61,381 nt of DNA from an uncultured Roseobacter sp. (GCA_947488305.1 CANKZM010000013.1:1-61381); one strand, 5' to 3'. Positions 18,192 through 27,191 are shown, numbered from the stretch's first letter. The notes: generated by a model from the sequence alone, not told the origin. Numbers and translations: made by a program.

Positions 18192-18214
18192 GTCTGGGTC
18201 GTGCCTCCTTTTTG

Positions 18215-19219
18215 TTACTGCTCTTTTTGCCTGTGGTCCTCATCCCCAGCTGTCCACCGGGTGTGAAGGTCGGAAAGAACGTCATCGAGCCGCTGGTCGA
18301 GCCACGCGGCAAAAGCGCCGTCCTCAATATCTAATCTGAGCCCCTTGGCAGACCGACGGATCGAGCCGGTCCGCTGCCCGTCCAGCTTTACTGCACGAAC
18401 GCTGTCAGGCTTGTCTGGTTTGGGCCGCGGGGCAGGGCGGTTAACCACCTGCAGGACCGCCTCAAAGGCGGCGACAGAGGGGTCTTGCGCGGTTGCCGCC
18501 CCATCCTCTGTGAGAATAGCGGCTTCGGCAGCGGACCGCGCCTGCTCCGCCACATTGCGCAACCGGGCAGGGTTGGCGCCGCTTTCGAATATCGCACGGG
18601 CCATCGTCTCCCACCGGGGGCGCCCTATTCCCTGCGCCGGACCGATCGCGCGAACCAGCTCTTCCCCGACGCTTTCAACAACACCAAGGGCCATCGAGAT
18701 CGCAGATTTGGTGACTGTCAGAACCTCAGCCACCTGGGCTTGGGTGCCAAAGCCATTTTCCAGTAACTCTTTGGCAAACAATGCTTTTTCGATAAAGGTG
18801 AGGTCCCGGCGCGCCATATTCTCAGAGATTTGCGCTCGCATCGCGGACTGATCGTCCATGGTCGCGACCAACGCGCGGACCTTATCAACCTTGTCAGACT
18901 GCCGGATCGCCTCAAGCCGGCGGCGACCATAGACCAGCAGATAACGATCCGTATCGGTCGGGTGGCGTCGCACCAGGATAGGCACGGTCTGGCCATTGGC
19001 CTCAATGGCATCGCGAAGATCATAGATATCATTTGGGTCGAGCCGGTCCGCGATGCGGGTGTCATCCACCAGCCAGGGATCAAGGTCCCAGACATGATGC
19101 GAATCCACGGCATCTCGGGCCGCACGCAGGGCCCGGTTGTTGCCCATCGTCCCGGAGGTCGGGGCGGCGGCGGCCAGATTGTCCAGCATCGCCATGCGTT
19201 TCTTCTTTCCGTCACTCAT
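18215..19219 (-). CDS. repB: RepB, ParB-family partition protein
   Basis: A 334-residue ParB-like protein: a ParB nuclease-like domain (QTVPILVRRHPTDTDRYLLVYGRRRLEA, about 75-110), a conserved MARRDLTFIEKALFA segment and a helix-turn-helix (TQAQVAEVLTVTKSAISMALG, about 155-180). It binds parS and, with RepA, segregates the plasmid and represses the operon. The start overlaps the repA stop by 4 bases. Confidence 0.96.
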   Translation of the reverse strand: MSDGKKKRMAMLDNLAAAAPTSGTMGNNRALRAARDAVDSHHVWDLDPWLVDDTRIADRLDPNDIYDLRDAIEANGQTVPILVRRHPTDTDRYLLVYGRRRLEAIRQSDKVDKVRALVATMDDQSAMRAQISENMARRDLTFIEKALFAKELLENGFGTQAQVAEVLTVTKSAISMALGVVESVGEELVRAIGPAQGIGRPRWETMARAIFESGANPARLRNVAEQARSAAEAAILTEDGAATAQDPSVAAFEAVLQVVNRPAPRPKPDKPDSVRAVKLDGQRTGSIRRSAKGLRLDIEDGAFAAWLDQRLDDVLSDLHTRWTAGDEDHRQKEQ

Positions 19220-20403
19220 GGGCGTCCCCAGGTCTGTTGGATGAGGGTGGCAATCTCGTCGTTGACGGCATTGAGACTTTCCATTGCGCGATCATAGGTG
19301 GTGCGGGTGAAGGCGGAGCGTTCGACCTCATAGAGCGTCTGTTTGGTCAGCCCAGCATCCGAGATTGCAGTGGATTTCAGCATCGGTGCGTTCAGGACCT
19401 TGTCGCCATACATCGTGCGTAAAAAGGCGACGACACGGTTTTGCGGCGCGTCCGTGGGTTCGTATCGGGTCAGCACATAGCGCATCCAGTCATGGGACAT
19501 ATCCGCGCCGCTTTCAGCGATCACATCCATCAGATCGGCGGTCATCCGCAGAAACTGGGACATCGACATCACATCAAGCATTTCTGGATGGATTGTAACC
19601 AGTAACCCGGTGGCGGCCGACAGGGCCGACATAGTCAGAAAGCCCAGTTGCGGCGGGCAATCGATCACCACGACGTCGTAGTTTTGCTCTACCTGTTCCA
19701 GCGCCTCACGGACACGGAAGAAGAACAACCCGGCGTGCCCCTGAGCCAGCACTCGGGGCGTTTCGTGTTCGAACTCCATCAGCTCCAGGTTGCCGGGGAT
19801 CAGATCGAGATTGGGGATATAGGTGGGGCGAATGATCTGTTGCAGGGGAAGAGGGTCTTCATAACGGATTGCGTCATAGAGTGTGCCGCCCTCTGGCATA
19901 TCGTATTCAGGCTGTACCCCATGCAGCGCGGTCAGCGAGGCTTGCGGGTCCAGATCGACCGCGAGTACGCGGTAACCCTTAAGCGCGAGCCGTTGTGCCA
20001 AATGGGCGGCGGTGGTGGTTTTGCCCGATCCACCCTTGAAGTTCATGACCCCGATGATCTGCATATGATCACCGTCACGGCGACCGGGCAGATAGTCGCC
20101 CGGCTTGCGCGCGTTCGTCTCTAACAGGCGGCGCAGAGACTGAATGTCAGCCGCGGAATAATGCCTGCGATTGCTCTTTGTCAGTTCGGGTGAGGGGCCT
20201 TTGCCATCCAGGTGCAGTTTGCGCAGATAGGAGTCATCCACCCCCAGCAAGGTTGCGGCTTCACCAGAGGTGAACTTGCGCATGGCCTTCGCCGCGTCGG
20301 GCGGAAACAGGCTTTCGCGTTGCGCGTGCAACTGGGTTGCCAACCACTCCGAATGCTGTCTAATGACAGCGTTCAGATCGTCAGCTAGGTGCTTTGTGTC
20401 CAT
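19216..20403 (-). CDS. repA: RepA, ParA-family partition ATPase
   Basis: A 395-residue ParA ATPase: an N-terminal MerR-like helix-turn-helix region (FTSGEAATLLGVDDSYLRKLHLDGKGPSPE), then the deviant Walker A motif FKGGSGKTTTAAH and VVVIDCPPQLG. The ATG at 20403 was chosen because AGAGAG lies 4-6 bases upstream; longer frames to 20415 (ATG) or 20430 (GTG) exist without a good ribosome site. It is the first gene of repABC and follows an inverted repeat likely to be an autoregulation site. Confidence 0.96.
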   Translation of the reverse strand: MDTKHLADDLNAVIRQHSEWLATQLHAQRESLFPPDAAKAMRKFTSGEAATLLGVDDSYLRKLHLDGKGPSPELTKSNRRHYSAADIQSLRRLLETNARKPGDYLPGRRDGDHMQIIGVMNFKGGSGKTTTAAHLAQRLALKGYRVLAVDLDPQASLTALHGVQPEYDMPEGGTLYDAIRYEDPLPLQQIIRPTYIPNLDLIPGNLELMEFEHETPRVLAQGHAGLFFFRVREALEQVEQNYDVVVIDCPPQLGFLTMSALSAATGLLVTIHPEMLDVMSMSQFLRMTADLMDVIAESGADMSHDWMRYVLTRYEPTDAPQNRVVAFLRTMYGDKVLNAPMLKSTAISDAGLTKQTLYEVERSAFTRTTYDRAMESLNAVNDEIATLIQQTWGRP

Positions 20404-20425
20404 CTGCTCTCTCATATCCGCGTTT

Positions 20426-20463
20426 GTCACGGAAACAGTCGTGTTCTCGACCTTTTCCGTGAC
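20426..20463. promoter_or_regulatory. Inverted repeat upstream of repA (operator candidate)
   Basis: GTCACGGAAA (20426-20435) and TTTCCGTGAC (20454-20463) are perfect 10-base arms 18 bases apart, 22 bases upstream of the repA start. The octamer GAAACAGT also occurs twice, at 20432 and 20472. Position and symmetry suggest binding of RepA/RepB for autorepression. It does not have the parS form GTT-N10-AAC. Confidence 0.6.
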
Positions 20464-20582
20464 TATTGAGCGAAACAGTGGATTCGTGCAAGCCTTTTTC
20501 GATATTTAGTGTATTTCTGCGCTGGAGTCACAAGGGGATGTCCGGCACGAAACACAGCTCTTTTTGTTTTTTTCAGGCGACA

Positions 20583-20596
20583 TTGACTTAAGACAA
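20583..20596. promoter_or_regulatory. NnrR/Dnr box before nnrS
   Basis: TTGAC-TTAA-GACAA, one mismatch in the right half to TTGAC-N4-GTCAA, ending 62 bases before the nnrS start. The distance matches that at norC. Confidence 0.6.
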
Positions 20597-20658
20597 GGCA
20601 CGCTACCAACAAAACCGACTACCCGGATTTAAAGAGTTCGACGTGAAAGGTCTCACCT

Positions 20659-21846
20659 GTGACATCTGTGGAGATGCGGCGCCCGGAGCGGGGTGCTGTG
20701 CTGTTCAGTTACGGTTTTCGTCCCTTTTTCCTTGGGGCAGCTCTATGGGCTGTTTTGGCGATGATCCTGTGGCTGGGCATGTTGTCGGGCCGCGTCGTGT
20801 TGCCCGTGGTCTTCGATCCGGTGTCCTGGCATGCACAGGCCTTTGTCTTTGGATATCTGACGGCCGTCATTGCAGGGTTCCTGCTAACGGCGGTGCCCAG
20901 TTGGACCGGTCGGGCGCCATTGGCTGGCAGACCGTTGGCTGGCCTGTTTGTGCTTTGGCTGATCGGGCGCGGGGCGTCGCTGATATCAGCGCTCATGCCG
21001 CCCTTGGTGTTTGTTGTTCTGGACAATGCGATGCCCGTGGTACTGGCGGCAGTGATCCTGCGCGAGATCATTGCCGGGCGGAACTGGAAGAACCTTGTTG
21101 TGTTGCTGTTGTTGATCCTGCTGGTCGTGGGAAACCTGCTGTTTCATGCCGGCGCGGGTGGTGTTCCATCGGCGGGGGCGGGTCTGCGGCTCGAAGTGAT
21201 GGCGGGCGTGCTGATGATCGCGCTGATCGGCGGTCGGGTCGTGCCGGCATTCACCCGCAACTGGTTGCAGAAAGCCGGGCAATCAGCGCTCCCCGCGCCC
21301 ATGGGGCGGTATGATCTGATCTCTCTCGTGGTGTTGTTCTCTGTGCTGGTTTTTTGGCTGGCGCAACCGGAGGCGACCGCCGTGCAGGTGCTGCTCCTTT
21401 TAGTGGGCGTGCTGCATTTCATAAGGTTGTGGCGCTGGAATGGCTGGCTTGCGTGGCGCGAGCCCTTAGTGGCCATCCTGCACATTGGGTATCTTTGTAT
21501 ACCGCTGGGGGCGGCGCTCATCGGCGTGTCGGGATTGTTGGAAAACGGGTCGTCGCTCGCGGCGGCGCAACATGTCTGGATGGCCGGAGCGATCGGGATC
21601 ATGACACTTGCGATCATGACGCGCGCGACCTTGGGGCATACGGGGCATGCTTTGACGGCGGGGCCGGGCACAGTCGCTATATGCGTCGCGGTGGTCGGCG
21701 CTGTTGTGGCCCGGTTGCTAGCGGCTGTTTTTGGTGCTGTCTCGGCAGAGCTTCTGATGGCATCCGGTCTTTTGTGGATCGCGGCTTTTGGCGGCTTTGC
21801 GCTTTTTTATGGCCCACTGCTGCTGCGGGAACGGAAGACCTCGTAA
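20659..21846 (+). CDS. nnrS: NnrS family heme-copper membrane protein
   Basis: A 395-residue protein with about 12 hydrophobic helices and the NnrS pattern (LFSYGFRPFFLGAALWA at the start, WHAQAFVFGYLTAVIAGFLLTAVPSWTG, MTRATLGHTGHAL late). NnrS proteins bind heme and copper and relieve NO stress in denitrifiers. A GTG start at 20659 follows AAAGG by 8 bases; an ATG at 20674 is the alternative. It stands alone, with its own Fnr-type box. Confidence 0.93.
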   Translation: MTSVEMRRPERGAVLFSYGFRPFFLGAALWAVLAMILWLGMLSGRVVLPVVFDPVSWHAQAFVFGYLTAVIAGFLLTAVPSWTGRAPLAGRPLAGLFVLWLIGRGASLISALMPPLVFVVLDNAMPVVLAAVILREIIAGRNWKNLVVLLLLILLVVGNLLFHAGAGGVPSAGAGLRLEVMAGVLMIALIGGRVVPAFTRNWLQKAGQSALPAPMGRYDLISLVVLFSVLVFWLAQPEATAVQVLLLLVGVLHFIRLWRWNGWLAWREPLVAILHIGYLCIPLGAALIGVSGLLENGSSLAAAQHVWMAGAIGIMTLAIMTRATLGHTGHALTAGPGTVAICVAVVGAVVARLLAAVFGAVSAELLMASGLLWIAAFGGFALFYGPLLLRERKTS

Positions 21847-22056
21847 GACGGAAGGCAGGAGCCGGTTTTTCTTGATTTGCCTGCGATTCCGTGCAACGTC
21901 GCCGCAGGGCTGGCGATGGCGTCGCCGATGCAGGTTCTGCACCCTCATTCACCATCCTGAACGCCGGGATCTTGCTTTGCCGTTTCATACGGTGAGGGAG
22001 GGTTCAACCTTCACTTCACTGTCCTGATCGGCGTTGAGATACGAAGGAGTCCTTTG

Positions 22057-23259
22057 ATGGAGCGTCCACAACACTACCGATTTCACCAGGGGGAGAAGAG
22101 TCTCCCGTTTTCTGATGCAGAATACGAGGCCCGCCTTGCAGAGTTGCGCGAGCGGATGGAGGCCACTGGCGCGCAGGTCGCCGTTTTCACCTCGATGCAC
22201 AACATCGCCTATTATTCCGGCTTTCTTTATTGTTCCTTCGGCCGGCCCTACGGGCTGGTGGTGACGGACACGGATTGCGTAACCATCAGCGCGGGCATTG
22301 ATGCAGCACAGCCCTGGCGCCGCAGCTTTGCCGACAACATCACCTATACCGACTGGCAGCGCGACAATTTCTGGCGTGTTGTGGCCAGTGTTTCGGGTGA
22401 GAACCGCGTGGTTGGCTATGAGGGGGATCACCTGTCGCTGATCCAACGCGACAAGCTGGAGGATTTCCTCAAGCCCCTGACCATGGTGGATCTGTTCGAG
22501 ACCACGATGCGCCAGCGGATGCATAAATCACCCGCCGAGCTTGACCTGATCCGCGCGGGCGCGGCCACTGCGGATGTTGGCGGTTTTGCTATCCGAGATG
22601 CGATCAAGGCGGGCGTGCGCGAAATCGACGTGGCCATGGCCGGTCGCAACGCCATGGAGCTGGAGATTGCCCGGCGTTACCCCGATGCCGAATACCGCGA
22701 CACATGGGTCTGGTTTCAATCAGGCATCAACACCGATGGCGCCCACAATCCGGTCACGGCCCGGAAGCTTGCGCGCGGCGACATCCTATCGCTGAACACC
22801 TTCCCGATGATCTCCGGCTATTACACGGCGCTGGAACGCACGCTTTTTGTCGAAGAGGTCGATGCGGCATCGCTGAAGATCTGGGAGGCCAATGTCGCGG
22901 CGCATGAATACGGCATGAGCCTGCTCAAGCCCGGCGCCTCTTGCGCGGAGATCACCCACAAGATCAACGATTTCTTTGCGGAACGGGACTTGCTGCAATA
23001 CCGCACCTTTGGCTATGGGCACTCCTTTGGTGTCCTGAGCCATTACTACGGACGCGAGGCGGGACTTGAGCTGCGCGAGGATATCGACACGGTGCTGGAG
23101 CCTGGCATGGTGATATCCATGGAGCCGATGCTGACCATTCCGGAAGGTCAACCCGGGGCAGGGGGGTACCGCGAGCATGATATCCTGTTCATCACCGATG
23201 ACGGCAACGAGAATATCACGGGCTTCCCCTATGGCCCTGAGCACAACGTCGTAGGATAA
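22057..23259 (+). CDS. Creatinase (creatine amidinohydrolase)
   Basis: A 400-residue pita-bread-fold hydrolase (creatinase/aminopeptidase P superfamily). It shows creatinase rather than peptidase features: HNIAYYSGFLYCSFGRPYGLVV near residue 50, WFQSGINTDGAHNPVT, which carries the catalytic histidine, and FGYGHSFGVLSHYYGREAGLELRED. It hydrolyses creatine to sarcosine and urea in the cytosol. No sarcosine oxidase or urease was found on this plasmid. The ATG at 22057 follows AAGGAG by 7 bases. Confidence 0.93.
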   Translation: MERPQHYRFHQGEKSLPFSDAEYEARLAELRERMEATGAQVAVFTSMHNIAYYSGFLYCSFGRPYGLVVTDTDCVTISAGIDAAQPWRRSFADNITYTDWQRDNFWRVVASVSGENRVVGYEGDHLSLIQRDKLEDFLKPLTMVDLFETTMRQRMHKSPAELDLIRAGAATADVGGFAIRDAIKAGVREIDVAMAGRNAMELEIARRYPDAEYRDTWVWFQSGINTDGAHNPVTARKLARGDILSLNTFPMISGYYTALERTLFVEEVDAASLKIWEANVAAHEYGMSLLKPGASCAEITHKINDFFAERDLLQYRTFGYGHSFGVLSHYYGREAGLELREDIDTVLEPGMVISMEPMLTIPEGQPGAGGYREHDILFITDDGNENITGFPYGPEHNVVG

Positions 23260-23267
23260 GGTCTACG

Positions 23268-23297
23268 CCCCCGGCGGTTTGCTCTGCCGGGGGTTTT
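23268..23297 (+). terminator. Terminator after creatinase
   Basis: CCCCCGGC (23268-23275), a 10-base loop, GCCGGGGG (23286-23293), then TTTT. It lies between the convergent creatinase and GlxA-like regulator genes. Confidence 0.75.
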
Positions 23298-24321
23298 ACC
23301 CGCGCCGCCCGCGCGCGCCATAGGGCGTTTCACCATAGCGTGCCTTGAAGTGCCGCGTGAAGATATTGGCGGAATTGAAGCCGACGGCGATGGCAATTTC
23401 CATCACACTCAGATCCGTTTCCATCAAGAGCGCACGGCCTCTTTCAAGGCGAATGTTCCGGTAGAGCGTGGCGGGCGGCTCGCCCATCATCTTGCGAAAG
23501 AGCCGCTCCATCTGGCGCCGGGAGACGCCCGCGTTTTCGGCCAGTTCCTCAAGCGTCAGGGGGTTTTCGATATGTTTGTACATCCCCTGCACCACCTGCA
23601 GCAGCTTGGGATTGCGCGAATCCACTGCCGTGGCAATGGAGGAGCGCTGATCGCGGCGGCCGCTCAGGTCCGGATCATTGAGGCACATATCGGCCACCAG
23701 GATCGCAAACTCCGTCCCGTAATCCTGTGCAATCACGCTGATCATCATTTCGGCCGCCGCTGACCCGCCGCCGCAGGTGAGCAGAGCGCCATCCGCCTCG
23801 AACCGATTGCGCGTGGGGGTGAGGTCGGGGAAGGCTTCGACGAAGCCGGGCTGGTTTTCCCAGTGCAGGGTAAACCGTTTCCCTTTCAGCAACCCCGCCC
23901 GGGCCAGCGTGGCAGCGCCGGTGCAGATGCCGCCTGTAGTTCCGCCAAAGCGGGCGTGGCGGCGCAACTCCGCCACAGTTTGATCAGAGGCAGCCTCCAG
24001 CCCCTTGTTCCCGGCGCAGACAAAGAGGTGGGCGGTATCCCCCACATCTGCCAGCGTGCCATGCACCTGCATGGAAAGTCCCGAGGACGAGGGGACAGGC
24101 GCGCCATCCTCCGACACCACGTGCCAGCCATAAAGCGGGGCCTGGGCCAATTGGTTGGCGATGCGCAGCGGGTCGAGCGCGGAGCTGAACGCCAGCAGGG
24201 TGAAACCGTCGAGCAACAGAAAGCTGAACCAGCGCGTTTCGCGCAATGTCTCAACCGGAAAGCTGAACGCCCCATCGGGGATCACAGGTTCAGGGGGTTT
24301 GGCGTTGCCTCGGGCTGTCAC
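23296..24321 (-). CDS. GlxA-family AraC-type transcriptional regulator
   Basis: A 341-residue regulator: an N-terminal DJ-1/PfpI-like amidotransferase domain (FSFLLLDGFTLLAFSSALDPLRIAN, later GGICTGAATLARAGLL) and a C-terminal AraC helix-turn-helix pair (TLEELAENAGVSRRQMERLFRKMMGEPPATLYRNIRLERGR and MEIAIAVGFNSANIFTRHFKARYGETP). Relatives control carnitine, choline or glycine-betaine type catabolism. The GTG at 24321 has GAGGG 7-8 bases upstream and avoids a long overlap with the dioxygenase gene. It is the last gene of the puuD operon and convergent with creatinase, which it may regulate. Confidence 0.88.
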   Translation of the reverse strand: MTARGNAKPPEPVIPDGAFSFPVETLRETRWFSFLLLDGFTLLAFSSALDPLRIANQLAQAPLYGWHVVSEDGAPVPSSSGLSMQVHGTLADVGDTAHLFVCAGNKGLEAASDQTVAELRRHARFGGTTGGICTGAATLARAGLLKGKRFTLHWENQPGFVEAFPDLTPTRNRFEADGALLTCGGGSAAAEMMISVIAQDYGTEFAILVADMCLNDPDLSGRRDQRSSIATAVDSRNPKLLQVVQGMYKHIENPLTLEELAENAGVSRRQMERLFRKMMGEPPATLYRNIRLERGRALLMETDLSVMEIAIAVGFNSANIFTRHFKARYGETPYGARGRRG

Positions 24322-24331
24322 TGGGTGTCCC

Positions 24332-25126
24332 TCAGTTTCGCAAGACCGGGAACCAGTCCTCGCGCAGGCGCTGTCCGGCTTGCATTGCGTGACCGGGGAA
24401 GGGTGGGGAGGTCGGACCGGGGCGCTCGACATAGCGGGTATCCTCGCCGACAAGACGCAGAGAGAACGCGCGGCGGCGTTGGGTCGTTTCATTGCCTCGC
24501 GCGCCGTGTAGCGTCATGAAGTTGAAGGCCACCGCATCGCCCGGCGCCATCTCCCATTCGCAGATGTCCATCCCTTGCGCGTCTGGGTCCGGGACGGGTT
24601 GGTAGGCGTCTTCATCAGGATAAAAGCTGGTCTCTGCCAGCCAACGGGTCGGCAGCACGGGTTTTTTCCAAAGATGTGAACCCGCTACGCAGCGCAGCGA
24701 CGCAGTATCGACCGGATCTAGCGGCGACCAGAAGCTGACGGTCTGGCGCCCTTCGACAAAATAATAGGGCCCGTCCTGATGCCATGGGGTGGGTTTTGCG
24801 GTGCCGGGTTCCTTGACCAATACATGATCGTGAAACATCTGCACGCGGCTGCTGCCCATAAGGTCGGCAGCCACATCTGCGGCGGGGGAGGCTTCGATGA
24901 CCTCACGAAATTCCGGGATCCGGTCCCAATTGCAATAATCGTCAAAGAAGCGCCCGGCCTCGCCTTCTTTGAGGTTTTCCGCTGCATAGGGCCCCGGTTC
25001 CGCCATATTGCGGGCCACCCCTGCGCGCAGAGTGTCCACGTGATCCTTGAAAAGCCCCCGCACCAGCACGACGCCGTCGCGTTGGTAGGTCTCGATCTGG
25101 TCATCTGTGAGCAGGGGATGTGGCAT
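24332..25126 (-). CDS. Phytanoyl-CoA dioxygenase (PhyH) family protein
   Basis: A 264-residue Fe(II)/2-oxoglutarate oxygenase-like protein. The iron ligands are probably in PWHQDGPYY (His-x-Asp, around residue 117) and MTLHGARGN (distal His), with a following Arg in RRRAFSLRLVG for 2-oxoglutarate. The substrate is unknown. It is in one transcript with urate hydroxylase, aspartate dehydrogenase and the GlxA-like regulator, so a small nitrogen-containing substrate is more likely than phytanoyl-CoA; this is inferred. Confidence 0.86.
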   Translation of the reverse strand: MPHPLLTDDQIETYQRDGVVLVRGLFKDHVDTLRAGVARNMAEPGPYAAENLKEGEAGRFFDDYCNWDRIPEFREVIEASPAADVAADLMGSSRVQMFHDHVLVKEPGTAKPTPWHQDGPYYFVEGRQTVSFWSPLDPVDTASLRCVAGSHLWKKPVLPTRWLAETSFYPDEDAYQPVPDPDAQGMDICEWEMAPGDAVAFNFMTLHGARGNETTQRRRAFSLRLVGEDTRYVERPGPTSPPFPGHAMQAGQRLREDWFPVLRN

Positions 25127-25146
25127 GGTGTGGGGCCTCAGGTCGG

Positions 25147-25938
25147 TTATGCGATTACACGGTAAGCGAGGATTTCCTGCAATATGCTGAAAACCGTCGT
25201 TTGCGATGTTCGCGCATTATCAGTCGATGCGGTCGCGTCAATGGTCATGGCATAGGTGCAATTGGGGGACGTGACCGTATAGGCATGCTGGTTCGCGCTT
25301 GCTTGCGGGTCCGCGACCAGCGCGACCTGCATCTCATCAAAACCCGCACCCGCAAGCGCCAGCGCGGCCACCACGTTGGCGTTTTTGGGGAAGGTCAGTG
25401 CCGCCTCTCGGCCCGTACCGCGAAAAAAGGTTTCCGCCTGCTCCAATGCCTCAAGATCAGCGAGATCTTCGGCGGGTGAGCCTGCCCAGGCCCGGGGGGG
25501 CTTGGTGCCAGTGTAAGTGACGTCGACGGCTGATGCGCAGGAGAGCGTGCGGAGCATATCCAACCCCCCGATGGCCCCACTGGGCAGGATCAATCGCGAC
25601 CCGCCAGCCTCGGCAGCGGAGTTGATCTTTTCATGCAGTGACGCGTCGGCCAGTGCGCCTATTGAGGCCAGTACGACATCATAGCCTGCTGCGAGCAGCG
25701 GTGGCACATGTTCACCCACGGCGGCATGGCCCGCACATTCGACGATCAGATCGGGGCGTGTGGCGCGAAAACCTTCCAGATCGGCGACAACGCGGACGGG
25801 CAGGTCTGTTGCAGACGGAGCTACGGTCTTGGACGACCCGGGCCGTACCAGAACACTGACGCCGGTGACATGCGATGTGTCCAGCATCCCAATCAGGCTG
25901 GTTGCGATATTGCCGTATCCGATCAATCCAAGATGCAT
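25147..25938 (-). CDS. L-aspartate dehydrogenase
   Basis: A 263-residue NAD(P)-dependent enzyme. The N-terminal Rossmann motif GLIGYGNIA, the family marker LPSGAIGGLDML around residue 117 and FPKNANVVAALALAGAG fit aspartate dehydrogenase (NadX/AspDH). It interconverts aspartate and iminosuccinate/oxaloacetate plus ammonia. It lies 17 bases after puuD and 20 before the dioxygenase. Here it may supply aspartate to the BHA cycle rather than NAD synthesis, since no nadA or nadC is present. Confidence 0.88.
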   Translation of the reverse strand: MHLGLIGYGNIATSLIGMLDTSHVTGVSVLVRPGSSKTVAPSATDLPVRVVADLEGFRATRPDLIVECAGHAAVGEHVPPLLAAGYDVVLASIGALADASLHEKINSAAEAGGSRLILPSGAIGGLDMLRTLSCASAVDVTYTGTKPPRAWAGSPAEDLADLEALEQAETFFRGTGREAALTFPKNANVVAALALAGAGFDEMQVALVADPQASANQHAYTVTSPNCTYAMTIDATASTDNARTSQTTVFSILQEILAYRVIA

Positions 25939-25955
25939 GTCGCTCCCATAGCCGA

Positions 25956-27191
25956 TTACTCGCCGGCGCGCACCTCGCGCACCCAGGCAATGATTGTCTC
26001 GCGCGCTTCATTGTCCATCTGGATCGCGTTGGGCGGCGGCATCGCGTGGCTTATTCCAGCCTGAAGGTAAATCTGACTGGCGTGCTGCGCAACATCTCCC
26101 ACGGTTTCCAGGTAAACGCCTTTTGGAGCCCATTGCATGTTTTCCCAGGCAGGTTCGCGGGCATGGCACATGGAACAATTCCCAAGGATCGTGTTGTAGG
26201 CGTCCTCAAACCCGTCCGCAGAGGCAAATTTCTGTTCGTAAGGGGTCAGGTCGCGGGCCTCGGCATCTTCCCAGGTCTCTGTGGGTCGTACCGAAGAGAG
26301 CCACGCAATCGCTATCATCAGCAGCACGGTGACGCCCCACGTCCAATGCGGGCCGGTGCCGGTCTTGTGCATGGTGTTGAAGTAGTGGCGGATGGTGACA
26401 CCGGTCAGGAAGATCAGGCTGGCAATGATCCAGGCGTACTCCGTTCCAAAGGCCAGCGGGTAGTGATTGCTGAGCATCAGGAAAACCACGGGCAGCGTCA
26501 GGTAGTTGTTATGGGTAGAGCGCACCTTGGCGATCTTGCCGTATTTCGCATCCGGTGTGCGCCCGGCCTTGAGGTCTTCGACAACGATGCGTTGATTGGG
26601 CATGATCTGGAAGAAAACATTGGCGGTCATGATGGTGGCGGTGAACGCCCCCAGATGCAGCAGCGCTGCCCGCCCGGTGAAGATCTGGTTATAGCCCCAG
26701 GACATCGCCACGAGGATGACGAACAAGAGCAGCATCAGAACCGTTGGATGGTCACTCAGCTTGGATTTGCACATGGCATCATAGGCCAGCCACCCGATTG
26801 TGAGGGAGCCGCCGGAAATCAGGATGCCCTGCCAGAGCGCAAGTTCCGCCTTTGTGGCATCGAGCAGGTACAGTTCGCCACCGACCCAATAGATGATCAT
26901 CAAAAGCGCCGCACCAGACAGCCAGGTCGCATAGCTTTGCCATTTGTGCCATGTCAGGTGTTCTGGCATGCGCTCGGGGGCTACGAGGTATTTGGTGGTA
27001 TGATAGAACCCGCCGCCGTGCACCTCCCATTCCTCGCCATAGGCGCCTTCGGGCATGCCGGGCGCAGGCTTCAGCATCAGATCCAGCGCGATGAAGTAGA
27101 AAGACGCGCCGATCCATGCCATCGCGGTGATGACATGCAGCCACCGGATCGAAAAGGCGACCCAGTCCCACATCACAGCCAGATCATACAT
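25956..27191 (-). CDS. puuD: Membrane urate hydroxylase PuuD with cytochrome c domain
   Basis: A 411-residue protein with about eight membrane helices (DUF989 type; RWLHVITAMAWIGASFYFIALD at the start) and a C-terminal cytochrome c domain with CSMCH. PuuD oxidises urate to 5-hydroxyisourate and passes electrons to cytochrome c instead of making hydrogen peroxide. The ATG at 27191 has GGAGG 8 bases upstream; an upstream TTG is rejected. It is the first gene of a four-gene transcript divergent from a LysR regulator. Confidence 0.94.
   Translation of the reverse strand: MYDLAVMWDWVAFSIRWLHVITAMAWIGASFYFIALDLMLKPAPGMPEGAYGEEWEVHGGGFYHTTKYLVAPERMPEHLTWHKWQSYATWLSGAALLMIIYWVGGELYLLDATKAELALWQGILISGGSLTIGWLAYDAMCKSKLSDHPTVLMLLLFVILVAMSWGYNQIFTGRAALLHLGAFTATIMTANVFFQIMPNQRIVVEDLKAGRTPDAKYGKIAKVRSTHNNYLTLPVVFLMLSNHYPLAFGTEYAWIIASLIFLTGVTIRHYFNTMHKTGTGPHWTWGVTVLLMIAIAWLSSVRPTETWEDAEARDLTPYEQKFASADGFEDAYNTILGNCSMCHAREPAWENMQWAPKGVYLETVGDVAQHASQIYLQAGISHAMPPPNAIQMDNEARETIIAWVREVRAGE

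Noticed and set aside
23268..23293. The creatinase-end hairpin as an attachment or mobile-element end
   Set aside because: A GC stem followed by T bases after a stop codon is explained by termination.
24322..24492. N-terminal extension of the GlxA-like regulator
   Set aside because: It would overlap the dioxygenase gene by about 160 bases and encodes no conserved segment; the GTG at 24321 has a good ribosome site.
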